NCBI RefSeq assembly: GCF_020443705.1
Contig: NZ_JAIZZK010000008.1
Coordinates: 1 to 64,000 of the forward strand
Direction of reading: 5' to 3'
DNA from: Clostridium algoriphilum
GTDB lineage: Bacteria > Bacillota > Clostridia > Clostridiales > Clostridiaceae
Length of the DNA: 64,000 nt
Positions 51,474 to 60,119 of the stretch are shown here, in pieces. How positions within the stretch are numbered: the stretch's first letter is position 1; each line of letters opens with the position of its first letter. Position numbers and translations under genes: made by a program. Below the pieces are notes generated by a model. That model was not told the origin of the DNA and did no database searches. It saw only the letters and a program-made list of their open reading frames with translations.

Positions 51474-52150
51474 TGTACGCCCTCATTGTTATGTAAATCT
51501 CTCAATATTGTTAAACTCCCATTCTCTATTTCATATATGCTATCACTCAATTCATCAATTTCCTCTCTTCTATGTGATACAATAATAAAACTTGAGCCAG
51601 CACTCTTCATGTTCTTAACAATTTTTTTAAATATTTCTACACCGTTTGAATCTAGTCCATTAGTTGGCTCATCAAAAAGTATAAGTGATGGCTTTTCCAT
51701 TATTGCTTGTGCAATTCCTAACCTTTGTCTCATACCTAAAGAATACTTTTCAACAGTTTTTTTATTATTAATATCTAACCCTACTAGTTTAATAACCGAT
51801 TTTATATCATCATCATTAATAACATTACGGATAGACGCAAGCATACGTAAATTTGTATATCCAGTAAACTGTGGCAAAAATATTGGATTTTCTATTAAAG
51901 CACCTACACTAGTTGGTAATCCAGCTAAAAGTCCTGGCAAAACCTTATTCCCGTCAACCTTAACTACTCCTTCATTAGGATAAATAAGTCCCATTATTAT
52001 TCTAAGTAATGTTGTTTTTCCAGAACCATTACTTCCGACGATTCCAACTACCTCGCCCTTATTCATATTTAAATTTATATTTTTTAATACTTCTATACCT
52101 TTGAATTTTTTGGAAATTCCTTTTAAACATAATATTTTTTCATTCTCCAA
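51470..52150 (-). CDS. ABC transporter ATP-binding protein
   Basis: This is a complete nucleotide-binding domain with Walker A GSNGSGKTTLLR (near 40), signature YSLGMRQRLGIAQAI, Walker B LILFDEPTNGLD and the switch histidine in IIVSHRREE. It fits the BcrA/lantibiotic-immunity subgroup. The TTG at 52150 lies nine bases after AGAGG; the ATG at 52159 directly abuts that site, so the start is uncertain by three codons. It leads a four-gene operon with three membrane proteins. Confidence 0.9.
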   Translation of the reverse strand: MENEKILCLKGISKKFKGIEVLKNINLNMNKGEVVGIVGSNGSGKTTLLRIIMGLIYPNEGVVKVDGNKVLPGLLAGLPTSVGALIENPIFLPQFTGYTNLRMLASIRNVINDDDIKSVIKLVGLDINNKKTVEKYSLGMRQRLGIAQAIMEKPSLILFDEPTNGLDSNGVEIFKKIVKNMKSAGSSFIIVSHRREEIDELSDSIYEIENGSLTILRDLHNNEGVQ

Positions 52151-52244
52151 TATTTTCATCCTCTTTTCTATACAACTTATTTTATTTAACTTTATTCACA
52201 ATGTATTTATATGCAGTATAGTATTTATTTTTTATTGTAGCAAT

Positions 52245-52297
52245 GTAATAAAACCCACAATCTCTTAACAAATCAAGAATATTGTGGGTTTTATTAC
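52245..52297. terminator. 17-bp perfect terminator between small secreted protein and ABC genes
   Basis: GTAATAAAACCCACAAT (52245-52261) pairs exactly with 52281-52297, with T/A runs built into the stem on both sides. It would cut most but not necessarily all transcription from the small gene into the ABC operon. Confidence 0.85.
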
Positions 52298-52320
52298 TAC
52301 AATCATTTACAAAGATACTT

Positions 52321-52683
52321 TTATGGCTGCCAACGTATTAAACCATCGGTTGGTCTGATTTGATTATATTCTGCCTTAAACTCTGCCTTAATAAGTTTAC
52401 CCGCTGAATCAGTTGTATGCGTTCTTACAAGAGGATCTCCAGCCGGATTAAGAACAAATGAACTCCATGCCACTCCTGCGCTACTATCTATTCGGGAGTA
52501 TACATTATAAACATTTCTTTGAACCTGTGTATAGTTAAACCTAGATGTTGATGTTCTTGCAGTAGTTGTCATACCCTTTTCAGGTATCGTTACGATATCT
52601 TGATACCATGTAGCAAAAACTGGTGCAGAAATAGATACAGCTACTAATCCAGTCACTAAAAACCTAATCACTTGTTTTTTCAT
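52321..52683 (-). CDS. Small secreted protein, bacteriocin-like context
   Basis: A Sec signal peptide (MKKQVIRFLVTGLVAVSISA, then PVFA) leads a mature part of about 96 residues, rich in Thr/Asn/Arg with no cysteine and several aromatic residues (WYQDIVTIPEKGM, NYTQVQRNVYNVYSR, LIRWQP). GGAGGG lies six bases before ATG 52683. The gene precedes an ABC set and a partial terminator, as in lactococcin-972-type and other bacteriocin loci. I do not recognise a family, and the lactococcin 972 pattern itself is not evident, so a bacteriocin role is inference from context. Confidence 0.7.
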   Translation of the reverse strand: MKKQVIRFLVTGLVAVSISAPVFATWYQDIVTIPEKGMTTTARTSTSRFNYTQVQRNVYNVYSRIDSSAGVAWSSFVLNPAGDPLVRTHTTDSAGKLIKAEFKAEYNQIRPTDGLIRWQP

Positions 52684-52737
52684 AAATTTCCCTCCTAATA
52701 CCAATTAAAGAATAATCGTTAAATAAAGCTTGTACGA

Positions 52738-52774
52738 CATATAGTTAAATACTATATGCCATATAGTTACTATA
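52738..52774 (-). promoter_or_regulatory. Overlapping CATATAGT inverted and direct repeats
   Basis: CATATAGT occurs at 52738-52745, inverted at 52751-52758 and again at 52760-52767; TATAGT-T-ACTATA (52762-52774) adds a second palindrome. They lie 55-90 bp upstream of the small secreted protein gene and look like a multi-site operator. Confidence 0.55.
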
Positions 52775-53037
52775 ATTAGCTAATTTATTCTTATTTAACA
52801 ACATATTACTATGTTGTTCAACAAAAAGCAACGTTTAATTCATTAGTTGTTTACATATTTCCTCTATAAGTGATTAAATATAGCTTTCCATATATATTTG
52901 ATCACTTACTGTATGTATCCTCATAAAGTAAGTTTTACACAATTTTCAATATAAAACAATACAAGTAAATTATTAAGGCCATACTTCTAAAAAAGTACAT
53001 AAATAACCTGTTAATCGCTAAAGATAATTATGTGTTA

Positions 53038-53083
53038 TTTACAAAGTAACAACCTAATGATATAATATAGGTTGTTACTTTGT
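53038..53083 (+). promoter_or_regulatory. Betaine transporter promoter within a bipartite inverted repeat
   Basis: TTTACA (53038-53043), 17 bases and TATAAT (53061-53066) form the promoter. ACAAAGTAACAACCTA (53041-53056) is exactly inverted at 53068-53083, so the arms bracket the -10 box. The inner repeats AGTAAC and GTTACT are 23 bases apart. Such a two-armed site would suit a tetrameric BusR-type repressor. Confidence 0.75.
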
Positions 53084-53104
53084 AATAAATTAGGAGGGCT
53101 AATT

Positions 53105-54250
53105 ATGATCGAATTTAAAAATGTGAGCAAGAGTTTTAATGGTAGAAAAATATTAAATGATATAAATATCACTATACAAGACAAAGAATTAGTTGTTTTT
53201 ATAGGACCTAGTGGTTGTGGAAAAACTACTACGTTAAAAATGATAAATAAATTACTAACACCAACTTCAGGTGAAATTGTAATTAACGGCGAAAAAATCG
53301 GAGATAAAAATACCATAAAGCTAAGACGTAATATGGGTTATGTTATACAACAAGCAGGTCTTCTTCCACATTTAACTATAGGTGATAATATTGCACTAAT
53401 ACCTTCTATAGAAAAAATGGATAAAGATAAACTACATACTAAAGTAATTGAGTTATTAAAACTCGTAGGACTAGACCCTGATCTATATATAGATAAATAT
53501 CCTAATCAGTTAAGTGGTGGTGAGCAACAAAGAGTAGGCGTTGCAAGGGCTTTTGTAATGGATCCTGATGTAATACTTATGGACGAACCCTTTAGTGCGC
53601 TAGATCCAATAACTAAAACACAGCTTCAAGATGAAATATTTAATATACAACAAAATTACAAAAAAACAATTATATTTGTAACACATGATATGGACGAGGC
53701 ATTGAAACTCGGAGATAAAATTTGTATTATGAATGGTGGAGATGTTGTTCAGTTTGATACTCCAGAAGAAATTCTAAAGAATCCTATTAATGACTTTGTT
53801 CGCGACTTTGTAGGCATAAACAGAATATGGAATCAGCCTGAATTAATTAAGGCAAAAGATATTATGATAGCAAAACCTATAAAATCAGTTGGAGAGCGAA
53901 CAATATTCCAAGCAATTGAAATAATGAAGACAAGTAATGTAGATAGTTTACTTATAGTAGAAAAAGATAACATTTTAACTGGACTTATTACATTAAAACA
54001 AATTAGAACAACTCTTAGAAAAAATCCAGATAAAACTGTAAAAATCAAAGATATAATGCAAAGGGATCTTATAACAGTAAATCAAGAAGATTCAATCATA
54101 AATATATTAGAAGTTATAAAAAAGGAAGATATAAATTTTGTTCCTGTAGTGGATGATAACAACAAGCTATCTGGTCTTCTTACGAAGAGTAGCCTTTTAT
54201 CTATACTAAGTGATCAATTTATAGATATGGAGGTCGATGTTAATGAATAG
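53105..54250 (+). CDS. Betaine/osmolyte ABC transporter ATPase with CBS domains (OpuCA/BusAA-like)
   Basis: The N-terminal ATPase (1-240) has GPSGCGKTTTLKMINKL, the signature LSGGEQQRVGVARAF and Walker B VILMDEPFSALDP. Two CBS motifs follow (about 255-375; IMIAKPIKSVGERTIFQAIEIM and IMQRDLITVNQEDSIINILEVI). In OpuA-type systems the CBS pair senses ionic strength or c-di-AMP. The ATG at 53105 is about six bases after GGAGGG; an earlier in-frame TTG lies within the operator. Its stop overlaps the start of the permease-binding-protein gene. Confidence 0.92.
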   Translation: MIEFKNVSKSFNGRKILNDINITIQDKELVVFIGPSGCGKTTTLKMINKLLTPTSGEIVINGEKIGDKNTIKLRRNMGYVIQQAGLLPHLTIGDNIALIPSIEKMDKDKLHTKVIELLKLVGLDPDLYIDKYPNQLSGGEQQRVGVARAFVMDPDVILMDEPFSALDPITKTQLQDEIFNIQQNYKKTIIFVTHDMDEALKLGDKICIMNGGDVVQFDTPEEILKNPINDFVRDFVGINRIWNQPELIKAKDIMIAKPIKSVGERTIFQAIEIMKTSNVDSLLIVEKDNILTGLITLKQIRTTLRKNPDKTVKIKDIMQRDLITVNQEDSIINILEVIKKEDINFVPVVDDNNKLSGLLTKSSLLSILSDQFIDMEVDVNE

Positions 54251-55823
54251 TTTAAATTCTTTTATAAGTTTTGTAATCGAAAGGAAAGCTCAAATATTTG
54301 ATTACTTTATCCAACATATTCAACTAACTTTATTTTCAATTTTAATAGCTGTTGTAATTGCTATCCCACTAGGAATACTTATAGTTAGGTATAGAAAACT
54401 TTCTGCTCCCGTTATTGGATTTACAAATATAGTTCAATCTGTTCCCAGTCTTGCTTTGCTTGGATTTTTAATACCGTTGCTAGGAATTGGTAGCAAACCT
54501 GCAATTATTATGGTAGTTATGTATTCACTTCTACCAATTTTAAAAAACACATTTACAGGACTAACTAACATAGATCCTTCACTTATTGAGGCCGCAGATG
54601 GTATGGGACTTACCAATACTCAGACACTACTTAAAGTTCGTTTCCCACTAGCTATGCCTATTATAATGTCAGGTATTAGAATATCTTCAGTTACAGCTAT
54701 AGGACTTATGACCATAGCTGCTTTCATAGGTGCTGGTGGTTTGGGTTATTTAGTCTTCCAGGGTGTTTCAACTGTTGATAATAATATGATCCTCGCTGGG
54801 GCTATTCCTGCTTCTCTTCTTGCTATTGTTCTAGACTTCATTTTAGGCAAGGTAGAAGACATAGTAGTTCCGGAAGGTATAAAAACTAATCATACCAACA
54901 AAACTAGAGGAAAAAATATTTTTTTTAGTAGCAAAAAATTCAAACTTGGAGTTTCAGCCTTAGTTCTTGTAATTATTTTATCCACAATAGTTGCAAGTTT
55001 TATTTCAAGTAGTAATACAATAGTCGTAGGTTCTAAAAACTTTAGTGAACAATTAATACTTGGAGATATGGTATCCTCTTTAATAGAGGATAAAACGAAA
55101 TATAAAGTTGATAGAAAATTAAATTTGGGCGCAACTAATGTAGTATTTACAGCTATGAAATCAAAAGACGTAGATCTGTATGTAGAATATACTGGAACAG
55201 CTCTTGTGAATATACTAAAACAACCTACTATGACCGATCCAAAAAAGGTTTATGAAGCTTCTAAAGCAGGTTTGGCTAAAAAGTATGGTATAGAAATGCT
55301 TAATCCAATCGGATTTAACAATACTTACGTAATGGCAGTAAAAAAAGATTTTGCAAAAAAGAATAACTTAGAAACTATATCTGATTTATCGAAAATAAGT
55401 CCAAAAGTTATTGCTGGCGTTACTATGGATTTTTCTAATAGACCAGATGGTTTTCTTGGACTTAAGGAAAAATATAATTTAAAATTCAAAAGTGTAAAAG
55501 GTATAGATGGCGGACTTAGATATACAGCACTTAACAGTAATGAAACCCAGGTTTTAGATGCATTCTCCACTGATGGGTTACTTAAAAAGTTTGATTTAAA
55601 GCTTTTAAAAGATGATAAAGCTTTCTTCCCACCATATTATGCAGTTTCATTAGTTAATGCAGATACGCTTAAAAAATATCCTGAATTAAAGGGTGTATTA
55701 TCACTCTTAGACGGAAAAATAAACGATGCTGAAATGAGAGCTATGAACTTAAAAGTAGATACCGGTGCACAATCTAAAACAGTAGCCGATGACTTTTTAA
55801 GATCTAAGGGTTTAATAAAATAA
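54243..55823 (+). CDS. Betaine/osmolyte transporter permease fused to substrate-binding protein (BusAB-like)
   Basis: Residues 1-215 are an OpuCB-type permease with six helices and the ABC-contact loop AADGMGLTNTQTLLKVRFPLAMPII. A further helix near 235-255 (LGVSALVLVIILSTIVASF) anchors an OpuAC-type binding domain at about 260-526 (VVGSKNFSEQLILGDMVSSL, DLYVEYTGTALVNIL). Permease-receptor fusion is the BusAB/OpuABC arrangement. Substrates are glycine betaine, carnitine, choline or related solutes. Start ATG 54243 lies nine bases after GGAGG and overlaps the ATPase gene by eight bases. Confidence 0.92.
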   Translation: MNSLNSFISFVIERKAQIFDYFIQHIQLTLFSILIAVVIAIPLGILIVRYRKLSAPVIGFTNIVQSVPSLALLGFLIPLLGIGSKPAIIMVVMYSLLPILKNTFTGLTNIDPSLIEAADGMGLTNTQTLLKVRFPLAMPIIMSGIRISSVTAIGLMTIAAFIGAGGLGYLVFQGVSTVDNNMILAGAIPASLLAIVLDFILGKVEDIVVPEGIKTNHTNKTRGKNIFFSSKKFKLGVSALVLVIILSTIVASFISSSNTIVVGSKNFSEQLILGDMVSSLIEDKTKYKVDRKLNLGATNVVFTAMKSKDVDLYVEYTGTALVNILKQPTMTDPKKVYEASKAGLAKKYGIEMLNPIGFNNTYVMAVKKDFAKKNNLETISDLSKISPKVIAGVTMDFSNRPDGFLGLKEKYNLKFKSVKGIDGGLRYTALNSNETQVLDAFSTDGLLKKFDLKLLKDDKAFFPPYYAVSLVNADTLKKYPELKGVLSLLDGKINDAEMRAMNLKVDTGAQSKTVADDFLRSKGLIK

Positions 55824-55830
55824 AATTTTA

Positions 55831-55873
55831 AAAAAGGCTTGATATATTATTTAATATATCAAGCCTTTTTTTT
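55831..55873 (+). terminator. Terminator of the betaine transporter operon
   Basis: AAAAAGGCTTGATATATT pairs with AATATATCAAGCCTTTTT, with T8 following. It is a textbook Rho-independent terminator eight bases after the stop codon. Confidence 0.95.
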
Positions 55874-55906
55874 ATTTCTCTACAATTAACATATGCTTAT
55901 ACAATT

Positions 55907-55922
55907 AATGTATGCATACATT
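55907..55922. promoter_or_regulatory. 16-bp palindrome upstream of the 144-aa protein gene
   Basis: AATGTATGCATACATT is self-complementary and lies about 70 bp before the next start codon, in an otherwise short intergenic gap; an operator is possible. Confidence 0.35.
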
Positions 55923-55989
55923 AGTGTATTTATTACCATACTAAAACTACTATTGGAAATAAATCATGAAAATTTGTGGAGATGTTGTT

Positions 55990-56424
55990 ATGGATCATAA
56001 AAGAGTTTCATTGAAAATATTAATATTACCTCTTATAATATTAGTTTGTATGTCTTTTATACCTTCAGCTTTAATACCTCTAGTCAATAAACCAAAGGAT
56101 TCAATATCAATTACGACCCTATCCAAACGTTTACAGAATGAGAAACGAGGAATACCTCATTATGATTATATAATTGGAAAAGATAATTGGCCTCATTTTA
56201 GAGTATTCTTCTGGGTTCCTGAAAATGCCATTCACTATAAACCGTATGCTGACAGTGGAGTTAACACCGATGTTTCAGAGCATGGTCCTGTATCAAAGTG
56301 GAGTGTAGTTACTACTAAGCAAACAAAAGATAATGAAAAATTAGTATTTATATATGTACCTAAGAGTTTTGTTATTCTCTACGGCAATGGCTTTGCTAAT
56401 GTCATACATTTAGAATACCACTAG
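55990..56424 (+). CDS. Membrane-anchored or secreted hypothetical protein
   Basis: The 144-residue protein starts with one hydrophobic segment (ILILPLIILVCMSFIPSAL), followed by a probable extracytoplasmic domain rich in aromatic residues (HYDYIIGKDNWPHFRVFFWV, YVPKSFVILYGNGFANVIHLEY). ATG 55990 is eight bases after GGAG. No family was recognised. It converges with the DUF6241 gene; only about 20 bp separate the stops. Confidence 0.55.
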   Translation: MDHKRVSLKILILPLIILVCMSFIPSALIPLVNKPKDSISITTLSKRLQNEKRGIPHYDYIIGKDNWPHFRVFFWVPENAIHYKPYADSGVNTDVSEHGPVSKWSVVTTKQTKDNEKLVFIYVPKSFVILYGNGFANVIHLEYH

Positions 56425-56445
56425 TTACCTAGTTTCTAGGCGCTT

Positions 56446-56961
56446 CTATGGTCTAAGAGATTTCGCCTTACCTATCGTTCCATTAAGTTCATCCCATAGG
56501 TAATTATGCTCATTAACACCACTAGCAAAATTATTATCTTTCCACCTAGAAAGAAATTGTAACAAAGTAACCTTGTCAGGATATGCACTATCTGTAATTT
56601 CATTAACTAGTTCATTACACTTATCAGTGGTTATTACATCTTCCCCCCATATTTTTCCGTCTTCTGCTACAATTTTAGTATTTATCATTTTATGCATTGT
56701 ATTATAAACAGCTAGTTCTGAATCGCTAATTCCTTCTGTAGAAGAATTTTGTTTTATCGCAACCACTTTTTTAGTTGAATCTTTTTTAACCGAATCTTTT
56801 ATAACTGGATCTTTTTTAATCTGAACAGCTTGTACAACCTTTGGGCTTCCCTGCTTATCTAATTTATGTTGTGAATAATATCCGCCTGCTCCCATTATTG
56901 CAATAACTAATGCTATACTACTTACTACAAGCCACTTTCCTTGTAATCTATACTTTATCAT
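56446..56961 (-). CDS. DUF6241-like membrane-anchored protein
   Basis: One N-terminal membrane helix (WLVVSSIALVIAIMGAGGYY) is followed by a Lys/Val-rich linker and a C-terminal domain (NTMHKMINTKIVAEDGKIWG, LVNEITDSAYPDKVTLLQFLSRWKDNNFASGVNEHNYLWDELNGTIGKA) that fits DUF6241, a family of unknown function in Firmicutes. The family label is moderate. A pronounced palindromic promoter controls it. Confidence 0.7.
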   Translation of the reverse strand: MIKYRLQGKWLVVSSIALVIAIMGAGGYYSQHKLDKQGSPKVVQAVQIKKDPVIKDSVKKDSTKKVVAIKQNSSTEGISDSELAVYNTMHKMINTKIVAEDGKIWGEDVITTDKCNELVNEITDSAYPDKVTLLQFLSRWKDNNFASGVNEHNYLWDELNGTIGKAKSLRP

Positions 56962-57034
56962 TCGATTCTCCCCCTTTAAATATATGAGCTATTATATGGT
57001 TCAACCTCTTCCATTTGTTATAATATGGAATATT

Positions 57035-57066
57035 AATATTATAACATAAATGTTATAATATTCCAA
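57035..57066 (-). promoter_or_regulatory. Palindromic promoter of the DUF6241-like gene
   Basis: AATATTATAACAT (57035-57047) and its exact inverse (57050-57062) form a 28-bp palindrome. It covers a promoter with TTGGAA (57061-57066), 17 bases and TATAAT (57038-57043). Another GTTATAATAT copy lies at 57017. Confidence 0.65.
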
Positions 57067-57203
57067 TATTTATTTTGTAAAGGTTAATATTTATGAATTG
57101 AGTTGTTTCTCATAAGTTTAGTATATAACAGCATAAAAGTTCATAAAATACTAACAACTTAGCATTAATTATACTATTGTAATGTAAATTATGGTAAGAT
57201 GTA

Positions 57204-57246
57204 AAAATAAGCACACTTTACATCTATTTTGTATTGTGCTTATTTT
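57204..57246 (+). terminator. Stem-loop upstream of the PAS kinase gene
   Basis: AAAATAAGCAC pairs with GTGCTTATTTT around 21 bases, with TATAAC after it. It is 50 bases before the kinase start and could act as an attenuator or end a short transcript from the left. Confidence 0.5.
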
Positions 57247-57295
57247 ATAACGGTTATATTTAAACATGTACTTGTTAAAAAACGGGGGTAATTTA

Positions 57296-60034
57296 ATGTC
57301 TAATACAATAAACAACAGGATCATAGAACCATATTTTTGTTCATGTGCTAACATTATATCAGAGGTTAGTAATGAATTTCTTGATTTTACAGGGTATGTA
57401 ATAGATGACTTATTAGGAAAATCACTCTACGAATTAGGACAAGCTCTAAAAATCAATTCGCAATTCTCCCTTGATAATATAAGTGGCAATTGCTCAGGAT
57501 ATATATTTACCAAATCCCTTGAAGTTATAGAAGTGGATATATCACTTGTAAATAATAATAAAACAGATGAAAAAAAATATACTTTTGTAGAAAAATTAAA
57601 TTCTAGACTTAGTGACAAACTCACTTTTATAAATGAAGCATTTTTAAATAACAAATCTGGTGTAGCTATTTACGATGTCAACAATATGATATTACTTAAA
57701 GCTAATCAAGAATATCTTAATTTTCAAGATTTTCCTTTCAGTAATAGTCAAAATATTCTAGGTAACCCAATCGCAGACACTATAACAGATTTTGCAGGAA
57801 GTAATTCCAAAGCAATTTTTGACACCGTTCTTGAAACTCAAAAGACTAGTTATATAAAAGATTTGAAATATGAGAAATCTTCAAAAGGTATAACTTACTG
57901 GGAATGTATTATATCACCTATATTTGAAAATAAAAAAATAAAATACATTTTTGTATATATTACCGATGTTACTCAAAGTGTTTTGAGTAATGAAAATATA
58001 GAAGTTCAAAATAAGATAATACAGCAGCAAAAAAAACAATTAGAGAGTCAAAATATGCAATTAGAACAACAAAACACGCGTTTAATTAATGTACTTGAAA
58101 ATTTATCTGAGGGTGTACTTTTTGTGGACAACAAAGGCAAATTTTTAATGGTAAATCCAGAAGCAAAGAGATTAGTGTATAAAAACGACATAGGAAGTTA
58201 TTTATATGACGCACTTAAAACCACTAAGATATTCGACATGAAAGGCAATGAGATATTTTATGAAGATTTTCCATCTGTTAGGGCTTTAAAAGGTGAAATA
58301 GTAAAGAATCTTCAACTGCTTATAGTACATCCTGAAAAAGAGTATTTCGTTGAAATTAGTTCTATCCCAGTATATGATGCTTTTGGAAATCTATCTATGG
58401 TAGTAACATGCTTCCATGACATTACGCAGACAATTAAGCAATCTAAAATAATAGATAATTGTAAAAAGGAATTAGAAGATATTATAGAAAATATAGCTGA
58501 TGGTATTACACTATTTGATAAAAAAGGTAATTACACATTATTTAATAAATCAGAAAGAGAAATGTTTTACCCATATAGCAAAAACATTGAAAATATTGAT
58601 GATTGGTATAACTACTCAAGACTTTATAATATGAATGGAGATAGATTGGCCTTAGAAAATACTGCCACTCATAGAATTATGAGAGGTGAAAAGATTACAA
58701 ATATGAGAATGACAGTAAGTTTCCCTAATAAAACATTTGATGTAGATGTTAGTGGTACACCTATCTATGATAGCGAAGGAAACTTTTCTTTAGGTGTACT
58801 TTGTAGTAGAGATATGACAGGCTATTATAAGCGTGAAGAAGCTATAAATAGCCGTTTTCAAATTTTGAACAGAATTATAGATACTTTTGATTTACCTGTT
58901 GTCAGATTATCATGTCCAGATTTGAGCATTGTAAATATTAATAAAAAAGCATTTAATATCCTTAAGTTAATCAGGCCAGATGTTAAATCACTTGATCAAA
59001 TAAGAAATACTAACATTAAAGATTTATATGATAATTTTAAAACAAGTGAATGTTATCAGTTTATCGTTGAAACCTTAAAAGAAAATAAAACTAAGCATTT
59101 AAATAAAAAAACCTATTGGATTAACGAGAAACAGGTATATTGGAATATTATTTTTGAACCCGTTGGTGAAGTAAATGGAAAAGCCCAGGAGCTATTAATT
59201 TTAATAATAGATGTTACGCGTGAGATAACATGTAATATAGAAATGGAAAAAGCTCTACAATTACAGGGAGAATTTCTCGTTAATATATCACATGAACTTA
59301 AAACGCCACTAAATGTTATATTTGCAACAGCTCAATTATTTAATGTGTATTGTACTAAAGGATCCCTAGATAAAAATAAGGACTCAATTATTAAATATAT
59401 AGAATCAATTAAGCAAAATTCATATAGATTATCTAAAATGATTAACAACATAGTTGATTTATCTAAAATTGAAGCAGGATTCTTTAAATTGAACTTATCA
59501 AACAAAAACATAGTTGAATATGTAGAAGAAATAGTGACGTCCGTAACTAATTTTACTGACAGTAAAGGCTTAAATATTACTTTTGATACAAATATAGAAG
59601 AAAAAATTATTGCTTGTGACCCTGAAAAAGTAGAAAGAGTAGTTTTAAATCTTATATCGAATGCTATAAAATTTACAGATGTGGGTGATGAAATACTTGT
59701 AACTGTAAAGGATAAAGGTAAATTCGTGGAAATATCAGTTGAAGACAACGGCATTGGTATTGAATACAAATATTTGAATATGATATTTGATAGATTTAAG
59801 CAGGTAGACAAATCGTTATCGAGAAATGCTGAAGGTACAGGTATCGGTTTAAGTTTAGTTAAATCAATTGTAGAATTACATGGTGGTACTATACATGTTG
59901 AAAGTGAATTTGGTAAAGGTAGTAAATTCACATTTACACTTCCATCAATTAAGGTACTTAATGAGGATAACTTATATAATAGTGAGGTCAGAAGTGGTAA
60001 TCAAAACATACTAGTAGAACTTTCAGATGTTTAA
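57296..60034 (+). CDS. Soluble multi-PAS sensor histidine kinase (912 aa)
   Basis: No membrane helix or signal is present. About five PAS-like units precede the kinase (starting near residues 10, 120, 265, 395 and 520). The third and fourth carry clear PAS sequences (LENLSEGVLFVDNKGKFLMVNPEAKRLV; IENIADGITLFDKKGNYTLFNKSE), and a short glutamine-rich coiled coil lies near 245-270. HisKA has NISHELKTPLNVIFATAQLF (near 663), HATPase_c LNLISNAIKFTDVGDEI, EDNGIGIE and GTGIGLSLVKSIVELHGG. There is no response regulator nearby. Orphan clostridial kinases of this type may phosphorylate Spo0A. ATG 57296 follows GGGGG by seven bases. Confidence 0.9.
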   Translation: MSNTINNRIIEPYFCSCANIISEVSNEFLDFTGYVIDDLLGKSLYELGQALKINSQFSLDNISGNCSGYIFTKSLEVIEVDISLVNNNKTDEKKYTFVEKLNSRLSDKLTFINEAFLNNKSGVAIYDVNNMILLKANQEYLNFQDFPFSNSQNILGNPIADTITDFAGSNSKAIFDTVLETQKTSYIKDLKYEKSSKGITYWECIISPIFENKKIKYIFVYITDVTQSVLSNENIEVQNKIIQQQKKQLESQNMQLEQQNTRLINVLENLSEGVLFVDNKGKFLMVNPEAKRLVYKNDIGSYLYDALKTTKIFDMKGNEIFYEDFPSVRALKGEIVKNLQLLIVHPEKEYFVEISSIPVYDAFGNLSMVVTCFHDITQTIKQSKIIDNCKKELEDIIENIADGITLFDKKGNYTLFNKSEREMFYPYSKNIENIDDWYNYSRLYNMNGDRLALENTATHRIMRGEKITNMRMTVSFPNKTFDVDVSGTPIYDSEGNFSLGVLCSRDMTGYYKREEAINSRFQILNRIIDTFDLPVVRLSCPDLSIVNINKKAFNILKLIRPDVKSLDQIRNTNIKDLYDNFKTSECYQFIVETLKENKTKHLNKKTYWINEKQVYWNIIFEPVGEVNGKAQELLILIIDVTREITCNIEMEKALQLQGEFLVNISHELKTPLNVIFATAQLFNVYCTKGSLDKNKDSIIKYIESIKQNSYRLSKMINNIVDLSKIEAGFFKLNLSNKNIVEYVEEIVTSVTNFTDSKGLNITFDTNIEEKIIACDPEKVERVVLNLISNAIKFTDVGDEILVTVKDKGKFVEISVEDNGIGIEYKYLNMIFDRFKQVDKSLSRNAEGTGIGLSLVKSIVELHGGTIHVESEFGKGSKFTFTLPSIKVLNEDNLYNSEVRSGNQNILVELSDV

Positions 60035-60059
60035 TCTTACTACCCCAAGTAACAAAATA

Positions 60060-60087
60060 AGAAACAAGCATAATCATGCTTGTTTCT
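60060..60087 (+). terminator. Terminator behind the PAS kinase gene
   Basis: AGAAACAAGCAT pairs with ATGCTTGTTTCT around four bases. The T run is only part of the stem. Confidence 0.7.
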
Positions 60088-60119
60088 CACATGGATTTTA
60101 TATATATTTAGTTTTCGTT

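Noticed and set aside
52321-52683. Lactococcin 972 family bacteriocin
   Set aside because: Context and size fit, but the characteristic Gly/Trp/Tyr pattern of the mature peptide is not evident, so I kept a neutral name.
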